From CAZGLK01 sp964526375 (GTDB lineage Bacteria; Patescibacteriota; Minisyncoccia; JACQLN01), in contig CAZGLK010000028.1 of the NCBI GenBank assembly GCA_964526375.1, forward strand, positions 1-9,793: a stretch of 9,793 nt of DNA, read 5' to 3'. Both the position numbers and the translations under genes were made by a program. A model generated the notes under the pieces. The model was not told the origin of the DNA and did no database searches. It saw only the letters and a program-made list of their open reading frames with translations. The number at the start of each line of letters is the position of its first letter. Positions within the stretch are counted from its first letter, which is position 1. Positions 1 through 4,811 of the stretch are shown here, piece after piece.

Positions 1-89
1 TTTTGTTTGCTAGAGTAAATTATGATAAATCACGAATTTACGAATTCGTATGTTCGGAAAGATTCGTAGATTCGTTACCTTAGACAAAT
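1..89 (+). promoter_or_regulatory. rpmA leader with possible -10 box and TTCGT/ACGAA repeats
   Basis: This AT-rich leader lies in front of rpmA. TATGAT at 21-26 is a good -10 hexamer, but its -35 partner would fall at or before the window edge, so the promoter cannot be confirmed. Positions 39-50 form a perfect 12-bp palindrome centred on GAATTC. The stretch to about 80 repeats TTCGT/ACGAA motifs, the same flavour as the gap upstream of dnaJ's neighbour at 5344-5425. No Shine-Dalgarno sequence precedes the rpmA start. rplU, the usual upstream partner of rpmA, is not visible in these 89 bases. Confidence 0.3.
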
Positions 90-362
90 ATGGCACACAC
101 CAAAGCTACGGGTTCAACCAGATTAGGCCGGGATTCGCGCTCCAAGCGATTGGGCGTGAAGCTTTACGGCGGCCAGGCGGCCCAGGCCGGCAATGTTTTA
201 ATAAAACAGCGCGGCAGTAAGTTTTGGCCGGGTCAGAACGTAAAAAAGGGCGGCGATGACACCCTTTACGCTCTCAAGGCCGGAAAGATAAAATTCACCA
301 CCAAAGTTAAAACGGACTTTACCGGGCACAAAAAGTTGGTGAAGGTGGTGAATGTTGTATAA
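90..362 (+). CDS. rpmA: Large ribosomal subunit protein bL27
   Basis: This gene encodes bL27 (90 aa), a basic protein of the 50S subunit whose N-terminal tail reaches towards the peptidyl transferase centre and contacts tRNA. The family pattern is clear: AHTKATGSTRLGRDS near the N-terminus, then GVKLYGGQAAQAGNVLIKQR (residues 22-41), then a GxNVxxGxDxTLYAL block. The length is normal. It begins directly at MAH, without the roughly nine-residue extension that Prp protease removes in Firmicutes, so no processing is expected. The ATG start has no Shine-Dalgarno sequence; the preceding bases are a run ending ACAAAT. It is the only + strand gene in the window and converges on rplI. A 44-bp inverted repeat begins 36 bp after its stop. 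The identification is secure. Confidence 0.97.
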   Translation: MAHTKATGSTRLGRDSRSKRLGVKLYGGQAAQAGNVLIKQRGSKFWPGQNVKKGGDDTLYALKAGKIKFTTKVKTDFTGHKKLVKVVNVV

Positions 363-397
363 ACTTTTAATCAGTTTGCTCAATTTGCACAAAAATC

Positions 398-441
398 AAA
401 TCCTATCATTATCATACGATCGTATGTTAATGATAGGATTT
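398..441. terminator. 44-bp near-perfect inverted repeat between convergent rpmA and rplI
   Basis: The two 22-nt arms (398-419 and 420-441) match with one mismatched pair, and the centre is ACGATCGT. The repeat lies in the convergent gap, where a two-way terminator would be expected. Read on the minus strand, the stem is followed after two bases by TTTTT, which fits termination of rplI transcripts. On the + strand there is no clear T-run after the stem. The stem is AT-rich, so it would be a weak intrinsic terminator. A protein-binding palindrome is the alternative. Confidence 0.45.
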
Positions 442-442
442 A

Positions 443-530
443 AAGTAATTGGGTAACTTGGTAATTTAATAATTTGGTGATTAGAAAACCGCCCAATCAA
501 TTACCCAGTTACTTAGTTACTCAATTACTT
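443..530. repeat. Imperfect inverted repeat of AGTAATTGRGTAACT units running into the rplI 3' end
   Basis: The left arm 443-464 and the right arm 509-530 are complementary at 19 of 22 positions. The unit reads roughly AAGTAATTGRGTAACT. The right arm overlaps the last codons and the TAA stop of rplI, so the repeat appears to supply the end of that gene. Related GTAACTWAGTAA units recur at 1040-1060, downstream of the S41 gene. Nothing in this gap looks coding. Confidence 0.6.
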
Positions 531-978
531 CTTGACCCTCCTCCACCACCACAATTTTTATTTGCGACTCCAAGCCGTGAGGCAAACTGACAGCAACCTG
601 ATACTCCCCCGTTTTCTTAATCGGCTCGGTTATGACTATCTGATTTTTGGCGACATTAAACCCCAACTTCTTTAAGATATCGGCAATCTGAGACGCCGAC
701 ACGGCGGCATAACCCTTGCCGCCCACGGACATTTTTACGGGCACCTCTACCTCCAAACCTTCCAGCTTGGCGGCCAAGGCTTCGGCCTGGACCAGCTCTT
801 TCTCGGCGGCCAGTTTTTGGGCCTGGCTTTGTTTTTCCAACTCCAAAAGCGCGCTGGAAGTTAACACCTTGGCGTAGCCACGCGGAAAGAGGTAGTTCTT
901 GGCATAGCCGGGTTTCACATCTTTAACCTCCAGCCTGCGGCCAAATTTGGGAATATCAGCAAGTAATATTACTTTCAT
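517..978 (-). CDS. rplI: Large ribosomal subunit protein bL9
   Basis: This gene encodes bL9 (153 aa, close to the usual 150), an elongated 50S protein that binds 23S rRNA near the L1 stalk and affects frame maintenance. The N-terminal RNA-binding domain (about 1-45) opens MKVILLADIPKFGRRLEVKD and carries the signature GYAKNYLFPRGYA (24-36). A charged connecting helix follows (about 42-75). The C-terminal domain (about 76-148) includes GGKGYAAVSASQIADILKK, equivalent to the KLFGSVT/DI block. Many CPR lineages are reported to lack bL9, so its presence may narrow the taxonomy. The ATG has no Shine-Dalgarno sequence. The last codons (EVIE-stop) coincide with the dispersed repeat at 443-530, so the extreme C-terminus is probably repeat-derived. 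Confidence 0.96.
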   Translation of the reverse strand: MKVILLADIPKFGRRLEVKDVKPGYAKNYLFPRGYAKVLTSSALLELEKQSQAQKLAAEKELVQAEALAAKLEGLEVEVPVKMSVGGKGYAAVSASQIADILKKLGFNVAKNQIVITEPIKKTGEYQVAVSLPHGLESQIKIVVVEEGQEVIE

Positions 979-990
979 GTATAACCAAAA

Positions 991-1073
991 AATAATTACT
1001 CAATTACTCAATTACCTAATTATAAAAATCATTAAATCAGTAACTTAGTAACTAAGTAATTAGGCAATTATTT
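991..1073. repeat. Intergenic imperfect inverted repeat between the S41 gene and rplI
   Basis: The left side repeats AATTACTCAATTACT-type units. The right side ends in a stretch complementary to AAATAATT and AATTACCTAATTA. It belongs to the same flavour as the repeat at the rplI 3' end and overlaps the last codon and TAA stop of the S41 gene. No ORF and no promoter matching the consensus were seen in this 89-bp gap. Confidence 0.5.
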
Positions 1074-2288
1074 GCTCAAGGAAGAAACTATCTCCAGGGC
1101 TTTCTCCAACTGCGGGTCTTTCAGGTTCTCAATGTCGTCTTTGCTCATTTCAACTTTCATATCCGGCTCAAGCCCATCGTTCATTATGGATTTTTTGGAG
1201 GGCGTCAGCCATTTGGCAACCGTCACCTTTAAGCTGGTGCCCTTGGCCAGATCAGTCAGCTCCTGCACCGAACCCTTGCCGAAACTCTTAACGCCAATCA
1301 GCTTTACGCCGCGAAGATCGCGCAGGGCCCCGGCCAAAATTTCCGAAGCCGAAGCCGAGCCTTCGTTAATAAGCACCACCACCGGCACATTTTTTAAAAC
1401 CCCGTTGCCCGAGGCTTTGTATTCTATTGTTTTGCTGTCGCCAAAGTCCTCAATGGCCACCACCGAACCGGCGTCCACAAACCAGCCGGCAATATCCTGC
1501 GACACTTCCAAAAAACCACCGGGGTTATTTCTTAAGTCCAGTATAATCCGATCAGCCGGACTTCGCAAAACCTCAATCATTTTACGGCGAAACTCCGAGG
1601 GCGCCGTTTGGCCAAAGTTAAAAAGCTGAACATAAGCAATTTTGTCGTTCTTGATCTCCCACTTGATGGTAGGAATTTTTATATTGTCCCTGACGATGCT
1701 GATCTCGCGCAGTTCCTCTTCTTGGAGCCGGCTCACGGTCAACTTAACCGTTGTACCTTTGGGACCGCGAATCAAGCTCACGGCCTCGTTTAAGGTCAAA
1801 TCAGCGCTGGGCTTGTCGTCTATTTTTAAGACCTTGTCGCCGGCGCGCAAACCGGCTTTCTGGGCCGGCGAATCCTCTAAAGGGGAAATCACGGTCAGCA
1901 CTTCCTTGCGAATGCCAATTTCGGCCCCAATGCCGCTGAACGAGCCCGAGACGTCATCTTGAAATTGCTTGGCTTCCGGCGGCTTCATAAAAACCGTGTA
2001 CGGGTCTCCCAGTGACTTGACCATACCCTCTATGGCTCCAAAAAGCATCTCCTGCTTGTTTATATTGGCGCGGTCGGCGTATTTTTCTTGAACCACCTTC
2101 CAGGCATCCCAAAATAAACTGAAATCAATGTTATCGGGCTGGCCCAAAGTTTTATTGCCCACGCCGTCTATGGCATAAATGGAAGGTATCTGGCTTTTGC
2201 CGTAAACCAAGCCGCCGTAAAAAGCCCCGCCGGCCAAAACCAGCACCAGCGCCGCCAAGCCAATTGTCGTTCTAACGCGATTGGACAT
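1068..2288 (-). CDS. C-terminal processing peptidase, family S41 (CtpA/Prc type)
   Basis: This is a 406-aa membrane-anchored serine protease that would cleave exported or membrane proteins near their C-termini. Residues 8-29 form an uncleaved signal anchor, so the rest should lie outside the membrane. An N-terminal helical domain (about 52-105) is followed by a PDZ domain (about 112-200, with SGIGAEIG and AGLRAGDKVLKIDD) and the S41 core. The core contains ILDLRNNPGG (249-258), NEGSASASE and KSFGKGSVQ. By alignment to CtpB/D1P spacing, the catalytic residues are Ser313, Lys338 and Gln342, all present. The length is typical. The ATG overlaps the stop of a 28-codon membrane ORF (TAATG), which suggests coupled translation. 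The exact subfamily and substrate are unknown, so no gene symbol is assigned. Confidence 0.95.
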   Translation of the reverse strand: MSNRVRTTIGLAALVLVLAGGAFYGGLVYGKSQIPSIYAIDGVGNKTLGQPDNIDFSLFWDAWKVVQEKYADRANINKQEMLFGAIEGMVKSLGDPYTVFMKPPEAKQFQDDVSGSFSGIGAEIGIRKEVLTVISPLEDSPAQKAGLRAGDKVLKIDDKPSADLTLNEAVSLIRGPKGTTVKLTVSRLQEEELREISIVRDNIKIPTIKWEIKNDKIAYVQLFNFGQTAPSEFRRKMIEVLRSPADRIILDLRNNPGGFLEVSQDIAGWFVDAGSVVAIEDFGDSKTIEYKASGNGVLKNVPVVVLINEGSASASEILAGALRDLRGVKLIGVKSFGKGSVQELTDLAKGTSLKVTVAKWLTPSKKSIMNDGLEPDMKVEMSKDDIENLKDPQLEKALEIVSSLSK

Positions 2289-2374
2289 TAATTTTTGGTA
2301 TGCTTTCTTAAATTAAAAAAGTAGAGCCAGACTAAGCTTAGCACTAGGGATAGGATAAAGTAGAGAATATACAT
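2288..2374 (-). CDS. Putative 28-residue single-pass membrane peptide coupled to the S41 protease
   Basis: An ATG at 2374-2372 opens 28 codons ending in TAA, whose last A is the first base of the protease ATG (TAATG). The peptide begins MYILYFILSLVLSLVWLYFF (residues 1-20) and ends NLRKHTKN: one hydrophobic helix and a positive tail, predicted N-out/C-in. An in-frame TAA lies two codons before the ATG, so this is the only Met start. Stop-start overlap, strong hydrophobicity and a positive-inside tail argue for a real micro-protein, possibly a partner or regulator of the protease. Against it, there is no Shine-Dalgarno sequence, and AT-rich DNA can encode such stretches by chance. I recognise no family. 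Confidence 0.5.
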   Translation of the reverse strand: MYILYFILSLVLSLVWLYFFNLRKHTKN

Positions 2375-2380
2375 GGGTTA

Positions 2381-2554
2381 AATTCAAAAGTCAAAATTCA
2401 AAACTTAAAAGTTCAAGTAAAATCTTAAAGAAATGCCAAATATCAAAGCTCAAATGTCAAATCAAATCCAAAGCCCAAATGATGAGATTGTTTTTTGATT
2501 TTGGATTTTAGTCATTGATTTGAAATTTGGATTTTGAGGTTTGGATTTTCGCAC
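2381..2554. repeat. AAATCCAAA/TTTGGATTT imperfect palindromic repeat, first copy
   Basis: The left half repeats TCAAA/AAATCCAAA motifs and the right half repeats TTTGGATTTT, so the block can fold on itself. The 30 bases at 2443-2472 recur exactly, in the same orientation, at 8607-8636 between grpE and dnaK. There is no convincing coding potential on either strand. Together with the hairpin block that follows, it forms a gene-free stretch of over 300 bases (2375-2707). Confidence 0.7.
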
Positions 2555-2573
2555 GTCCGCCCTGCAGGAGTCG
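2555..2573. repeat. 19-bp partial duplicate of the tRNA-Lys 3' end
   Basis: GTCCGCCCTGCAGGAGTCG is identical to 2707-2725, the acceptor 3' strand plus T-arm portion of tRNA-Lys. It has the same orientation, and the copies start 152 bp apart. No other tRNA part accompanies it, so it is not a second tRNA gene. The arrangement resembles the displaced att copy left when an element inserts into a tRNA 3' end, but the 133-bp interval is too short to hold an integrase. Slippage or fragment duplication is the alternative. Confidence 0.7.
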
Positions 2574-2582
2574 GTCACAACT

Positions 2583-2680
2583 CTCGCCTTCGGCGAGGTC
2601 GCGATCCCGCCTCGCGTCCCGCCTGCGGCGGGACATGCTCCGGCTTTCGACTCCTGACGAAAGCAAAGCAGTTTGCTTTC
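2583..2680. other. Cluster of three perfect hairpins between the tRNA 3'-end copies
   Basis: There are three hairpins: CTCGCC-TTC-GGCGAG (2583-2597), GTCCCGCC-TGC-GGCGGGAC (2616-2634) and GAAAGCAAA-GCAG-TTTGCTTTC (2659-2680). The first two are GC-rich, in contrast to the AT-rich repeat to their left. CGACTCCTG at 2648-2656 is an inverted 9-base echo of the duplicated tRNA segment. The hairpins lie downstream of tRNA-Lys on its strand and could trim or end its transcript, but none has a clear T-run. Apparent ORFs here on both strands have no domain-like content. Confidence 0.6.
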
Positions 2681-2707
2681 TCCGGTCGGCCACTCACTTC
2701 GTTCGTG

Positions 2708-2780
2708 TCCGCCCTGCAGGAGTCGAACCTGCGACCATCTCCTTAAAAGGGAGCTGCTCTACCAACTGAGCTAAGGGCGG
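2708..2780 (-). tRNA. tRNA-Lys (anticodon TTT)
   Basis: The cloverleaf closes well. The acceptor CCGCCCT pairs perfectly with AGGGCGG, and the discriminator is A. The D-arm reads GCTC-AGTTGGTA-GAGC, the anticodon loop CTTTTAA places TTT at 2747-2745, and the T-arm is GCAGG-TTCGACT-CCTGC. U8, A9 and the TTC of the T-loop are in place. The anticodon stem has one G27-A43 mismatch at its outer end. No CCA is encoded (the discriminator is followed by CAC), so CCA must be added by the nucleotidyltransferase. The length is 73 nt. The last 18 bases, with one flanking base, are duplicated at 2555-2573. Confidence 0.95.
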
Positions 2781-2792
2781 CGGACAAAACAA

Positions 2793-2821
2793 ATCATAAC
2801 CGATAACCGAATTATCGGCAA
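2793..2821 (-). promoter_or_regulatory. Sigma-70-type promoter of tRNA-Lys with an inverted repeat in the spacer
   Basis: On the minus strand, TTGCCG (2821-2816), a 17-base spacer and TATGAT (2798-2793) form a near-consensus promoter. The -10 ends 12 bases before the mature tRNA 5' end, so the leader would be only a few bases. The inverted repeat CCGATAATTCGGTTATCGG (2818-2800, 7-bp arms) overlaps the -35 edge and fills the spacer, where a repressor would block RNA polymerase. Whether it is an operator or part of the local palindrome background cannot be told from one copy. Confidence 0.6.
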
Positions 2822-2843
2822 CTGATGGTTGGAAACTTGGAAA

Positions 2844-2880
2844 TGGAAACGAAGTTTCCAACTTGGAAACTTCGTTTCCA
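2844..2880. repeat. 37-bp palindrome with 18-bp perfect arms
   Basis: Arms 2844-2861 and 2863-2880 are exact reverse complements around a single C at 2862. The unit is built from GGAAACTTGG/GGAAACGAAG pieces that also repeat just to the left (about 2831-2845). It lies between the tRNA promoter and the relic of the membrane gene, at the left edge of the island. The role is unknown: terminator, cruciform or mobile-repeat debris. Confidence 0.75.
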
Positions 2881-2897
2881 AAGGGGGGATTCGAGGA

Positions 2898-3007
2898 TCA
2901 TCTCAAAAACAAAAACCCCGCTAAGGGCAAGGCCGCCCAGACCGCCCGGCTAATGTCGCCTGAAAATAAATGATTGACCAGTTCGGCTTTTTTAAAATAT
3001 CAACATT
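2898..3007 (-). pseudogene. 3'-end relic of a homologue of the membrane-protein gene at 4812-5336
   Basis: Bases 2902-2966 match 4816-4880 at 63 of 65 positions and encode the same C-terminal end, SGDISRAVWAALPL then AGFLFLR and a TGA stop. Further into the gene, similarity falls to about two thirds over 42 bases, with one base missing from an A-run that shifts the frame. It ends near 3007, so about 35 codons remain of about 174. The diverged part still reads as a homologue when the frame is restored (DILKKAELVNHLFSG versus DILNQVELVSKLFSG). It is therefore a broken, somewhat divergent copy, not a simple recent duplication. It lies just beyond the small gene at 3042-3464. Confidence 0.85.
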
Positions 3008-3041
3008 CGAAACCTCCAACAAGAGTTTTCTCACACAGTCT

Positions 3042-3464
3042 TTAGCGTTCGCTTACTTTGTCTTCCAATTTCTCCAAAATAAAAGTTTTCTCAAGGTGGC
3101 TCATGTTTGAGAGTTCATTCAGTATTTTAGTTTTTGCCGGCCAATCATTGGGAAATTGATTCAACGATTGTTTTATTCTCTCATCAGTTTCCGGGTGCTC
3201 CTCGCGGACTAAGTATCCATGTCCGCGCAGCCACTCCTTAAAAGCTAAAGGAAACAAGGGATCGGTCTGCCTGATGGGTTCTTTAATAATCACGCGGCCT
3301 GAATCAGTCTCAATATCTCTAAGTCTGATAATCCCTTTTTCCAGGGACTGGCGCACAAAATCAGCTAGTTCATCGTCAAAACCATTTTGCCAAACTGGCG
3401 CATTGCTGGCATCAAAATCCAGCGTCCCAAGGTATTTATTGTTTCTTAAAACACTAATGGTCAT
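3042..3464 (-). CDS. Hypothetical small protein overlapping the metallopeptidase gene
   Basis: This ORF encodes 140 aa from the ATG at 3464-3462 (MTISVLRNNKYLGTLDF...). That start overlaps the upstream gene's TAG by 11 nt, which suggests coupled translation. An in-frame ATG 13 codons earlier (3503) would overlap by 50 nt and give 153 aa; I prefer the shorter form because the extra residues lie wholly inside the upstream gene. The protein has no signal peptide or membrane segment. It begins with beta-like alternation, continues with a mixed middle region (IIRLRDIETDSGRVIIKEPI) and ends in charged helices. I recognise no family. The tight overlap suggests it works with, is cleaved by, or restrains the HEIAH protein. 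There are no frameshifts. Confidence 0.75.
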   Translation of the reverse strand: MTISVLRNNKYLGTLDFDASNAPVWQNGFDDELADFVRQSLEKGIIRLRDIETDSGRVIIKEPIRQTDPLFPLAFKEWLRGHGYLVREEHPETDERIKQSLNQFPNDWPAKTKILNELSNMSHLEKTFILEKLEDKVSER

Positions 3465-4551
3465 AAGCGTAAAATAACTTGTGTCTGGCCTCAAGCGTTT
3501 CATCTAAATCAAACTTCGGGTCTTGTTTTTTTATCATGTCATCAACTATTTCCCAATCTTTGACGTTTAAGCTGTTGGGGTCGGAAAAATACTGCTCGCA
3601 TATTTCCGCCCAATATTCTGTAGCCTTGTTATAGTTTTCCAACTGCCCATCTTCGTTATTTATAGACTCAACGTAATTTGACATATACCTATCGCCCGCG
3701 CGCAACCTCTTGCTAATAGACAGCAATAGGTCCATTCTCTCTTCGGTATTCATTTCGTTGTCTGTTTTCCAAGAATTAGCGTGCGCTATTTCATGGCCAG
3801 CTACGCGTAAAATGGTGGGCAAAGATGACTCCTTGCTTATTGAGTGAAAAACAATACGTGCTTTTTCTTGCTGACCGCCATGGTAGCACGACGCAAAAGC
3901 CTCTGTGCCTTTAGTTAATCCATAATCAGCCCGTATTTCCTCTGCTTCGTTTGATTGAGTAATGCTAGCGACTTCACCTTCTACAAAAGAGCGGGGCAGA
4001 CATTCTCCAAAGTATTGCCCCAAAGATTCTTGGCTAATGATTCTCTCTGCCTTAGCGCCTCTGTTGACAACAAAATCAGACACAGACATTGGTTTATTTT
4101 CTTGCTCCTGTTTGTTCCGCATTTCAGCCCCTTCCTCAATATCCTCAATCTTTCTTTTGCTTTCAAAAAAGGCGAACTCTTCCCGCTCTTTTTGGGCTTC
4201 TTGTTTTTTGGCTTGCCATTCTTCCGTTTCAGATCTAAAATTCAGATCGGATTCAACATGCTCACCGAACAACAACTTCAATTCCTGCATCTTTCCTCCA
4301 AGAGATTTTTGCGCCTCAAGTTTTTTGTCAATGTACTCCTCTTTCTTTCCAATCTGTCCGTATTCCTGAACCTTTTGTTCAGCATGCCAGACAAACGAGG
4401 CAATTTCCAAGGCAAAGCCGACAATAAGAGCACGGGCCGCGGGGGAGGTCTCCCGCAAGGTTTGGAGTAGACTCTTTTCCTCTTCACGATTTCTATCTCC
4501 TTTGGTAAGACCTGCGCCTTGTTGTTCCGGATTAAATCCTAGCATCTCCAT
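3454..4551 (-). CDS. Putative zinc metallopeptidase (HEIAH, gluzincin-like) with coiled-coil N-terminus
   Basis: This is a 365-aa protein of no recognised named family. A short hydrophobic segment (about 40-57) may be a membrane anchor or buried helix. A long charged, coiled-coil-like region rich in K/E/Q follows (about 58-152), then a globular C-terminal half. There, AGHEIAHANSW has the HExxH zinc motif (His253, Glu254, His257), and TEYWAEICEQYF (311-322) supplies Glu312 or Glu316 as a likely third ligand, as in gluzincins. No cleavable signal peptide is seen. The ATG at 4551 is followed two codons later by another ATG, and neither has a good ribosome site. It overlaps the next gene, lies in the island bounded by duplicated gene ends, and starts 10 bp from a MITE-like repeat. 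Peptidase activity is inferred from motifs only. Confidence 0.8.
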   Translation of the reverse strand: MEMLGFNPEQQGAGLTKGDRNREEEKSLLQTLRETSPAARALIVGFALEIASFVWHAEQKVQEYGQIGKKEEYIDKKLEAQKSLGGKMQELKLLFGEHVESDLNFRSETEEWQAKKQEAQKEREEFAFFESKRKIEDIEEGAEMRNKQEQENKPMSVSDFVVNRGAKAERIISQESLGQYFGECLPRSFVEGEVASITQSNEAEEIRADYGLTKGTEAFASCYHGGQQEKARIVFHSISKESSLPTILRVAGHEIAHANSWKTDNEMNTEERMDLLLSISKRLRAGDRYMSNYVESINNEDGQLENYNKATEYWAEICEQYFSDPNSLNVKDWEIVDDMIKKQDPKFDLDETLEARHKLFYAYDH

Positions 4552-4561
4552 AGATTACTTT

Positions 4562-4712
4562 GAATTACGAAACAACAATTTGTCATCCTGACCCCGACAT
4601 CAGTCGGGGGAAGAATCTTTGGCGAATGTCGGCAGTTGCTCACATTCGTGGGAGATTCTTCCCCTTCGCTTTGCTCAGGGTCAGAATAACAGATTGGGGA
4701 GTTTCGTAATTC
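4562..4712. mobile_element. 151-bp MITE-like imperfect inverted repeat
   Basis: The ends GAATTACGAAAC (4562-4573) and GTTTCGTAATTC (4701-4712) are perfect 12-bp terminal inverted repeats. Inside, CTGACCC pairs with GGGTCAG (4588-4594/4678-4684) and GGGGAAGAATCT pairs with AGATTCTTCCCC (4607-4618/4653-4664). Smaller hairpins CCCGAC-ATCA-GTCGGG and CGAATGT/ACATTCG branch from the stem. No transposase is encoded, and no target-site duplication is obvious. The CTGACCC...GAAGAATCT pattern resembles dispersed repeats I recall from many bacterial genomes. It lies just upstream of the metallopeptidase start and could affect its transcription. Confidence 0.65.
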
Positions 4713-4721
4713 GCAACTTTA

Positions 4722-4769
4722 AGAGAAGGTTTCTATTTCCAGCGATCGCTGGAAATAGAAACCTTCTCT
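4722..4769. repeat. Perfect 48-bp palindrome
   Basis: Arms 4722-4745 and 4746-4769 are exact reverse complements with no spacer. The centre is AGCGATCGCT and the arms run through GGAAATAGAAACCTTCTCT. Homologous purine-rich GGGAAAGATAAG units follow at 4769-4795. It lies between the MITE-like element and the 3' end of the membrane-protein gene. A spacer-less palindrome this long is prone to deletion, so it is either recent or selected. It shares the CGATCG core with the palindrome at 398-441, but the arm sequences differ. Confidence 0.9.
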
Positions 4770-4811
4770 GGGAAAGATAAGTGGGAAAGATAAGAGAAAG
4801 GAGAAATGAGA

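Noticed and set aside
2338..2346. TTAGCACTA resembling one half of a CIRCE operator
   Set aside because: The matching GAGTGCTAA half is absent at the required spacing, the site lies inside the 28-codon ORF, and the neighbour is a protease gene rather than a chaperone operon.
2381..2554. CRISPR-like array of short AAATC-type repeats
   Set aside because: Units are irregular and low-complexity, without constant-length spacers, and no cas genes are present.
2555..2573. A possible second tRNA gene
   Set aside because: Only the 3' acceptor/T-arm part is present, with no D-arm or anticodon arm nearby.
2508..2769. Overlapping 60-80 codon ORFs on both strands across the tRNA and hairpin block
   Set aside because: They translate hairpins and the tRNA itself (giving the familiar spurious GVEPAT-type peptide), have no domain-like content and cross a confident tRNA.
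3955..4470. A 171-codon + strand ORF opposite the metallopeptidase gene
   Set aside because: It is antisense to a gene with better composition and motifs. Its Phe/Leu/Ser-rich translation is the expected complement of Lys/Glu-rich coding DNA.
4742..4749. GCGATCGC, the cyanobacterial HIP1 octamer
   Set aside because: It occurs once as the centre of a longer palindrome; nothing else in the window suggests cyanobacteria.
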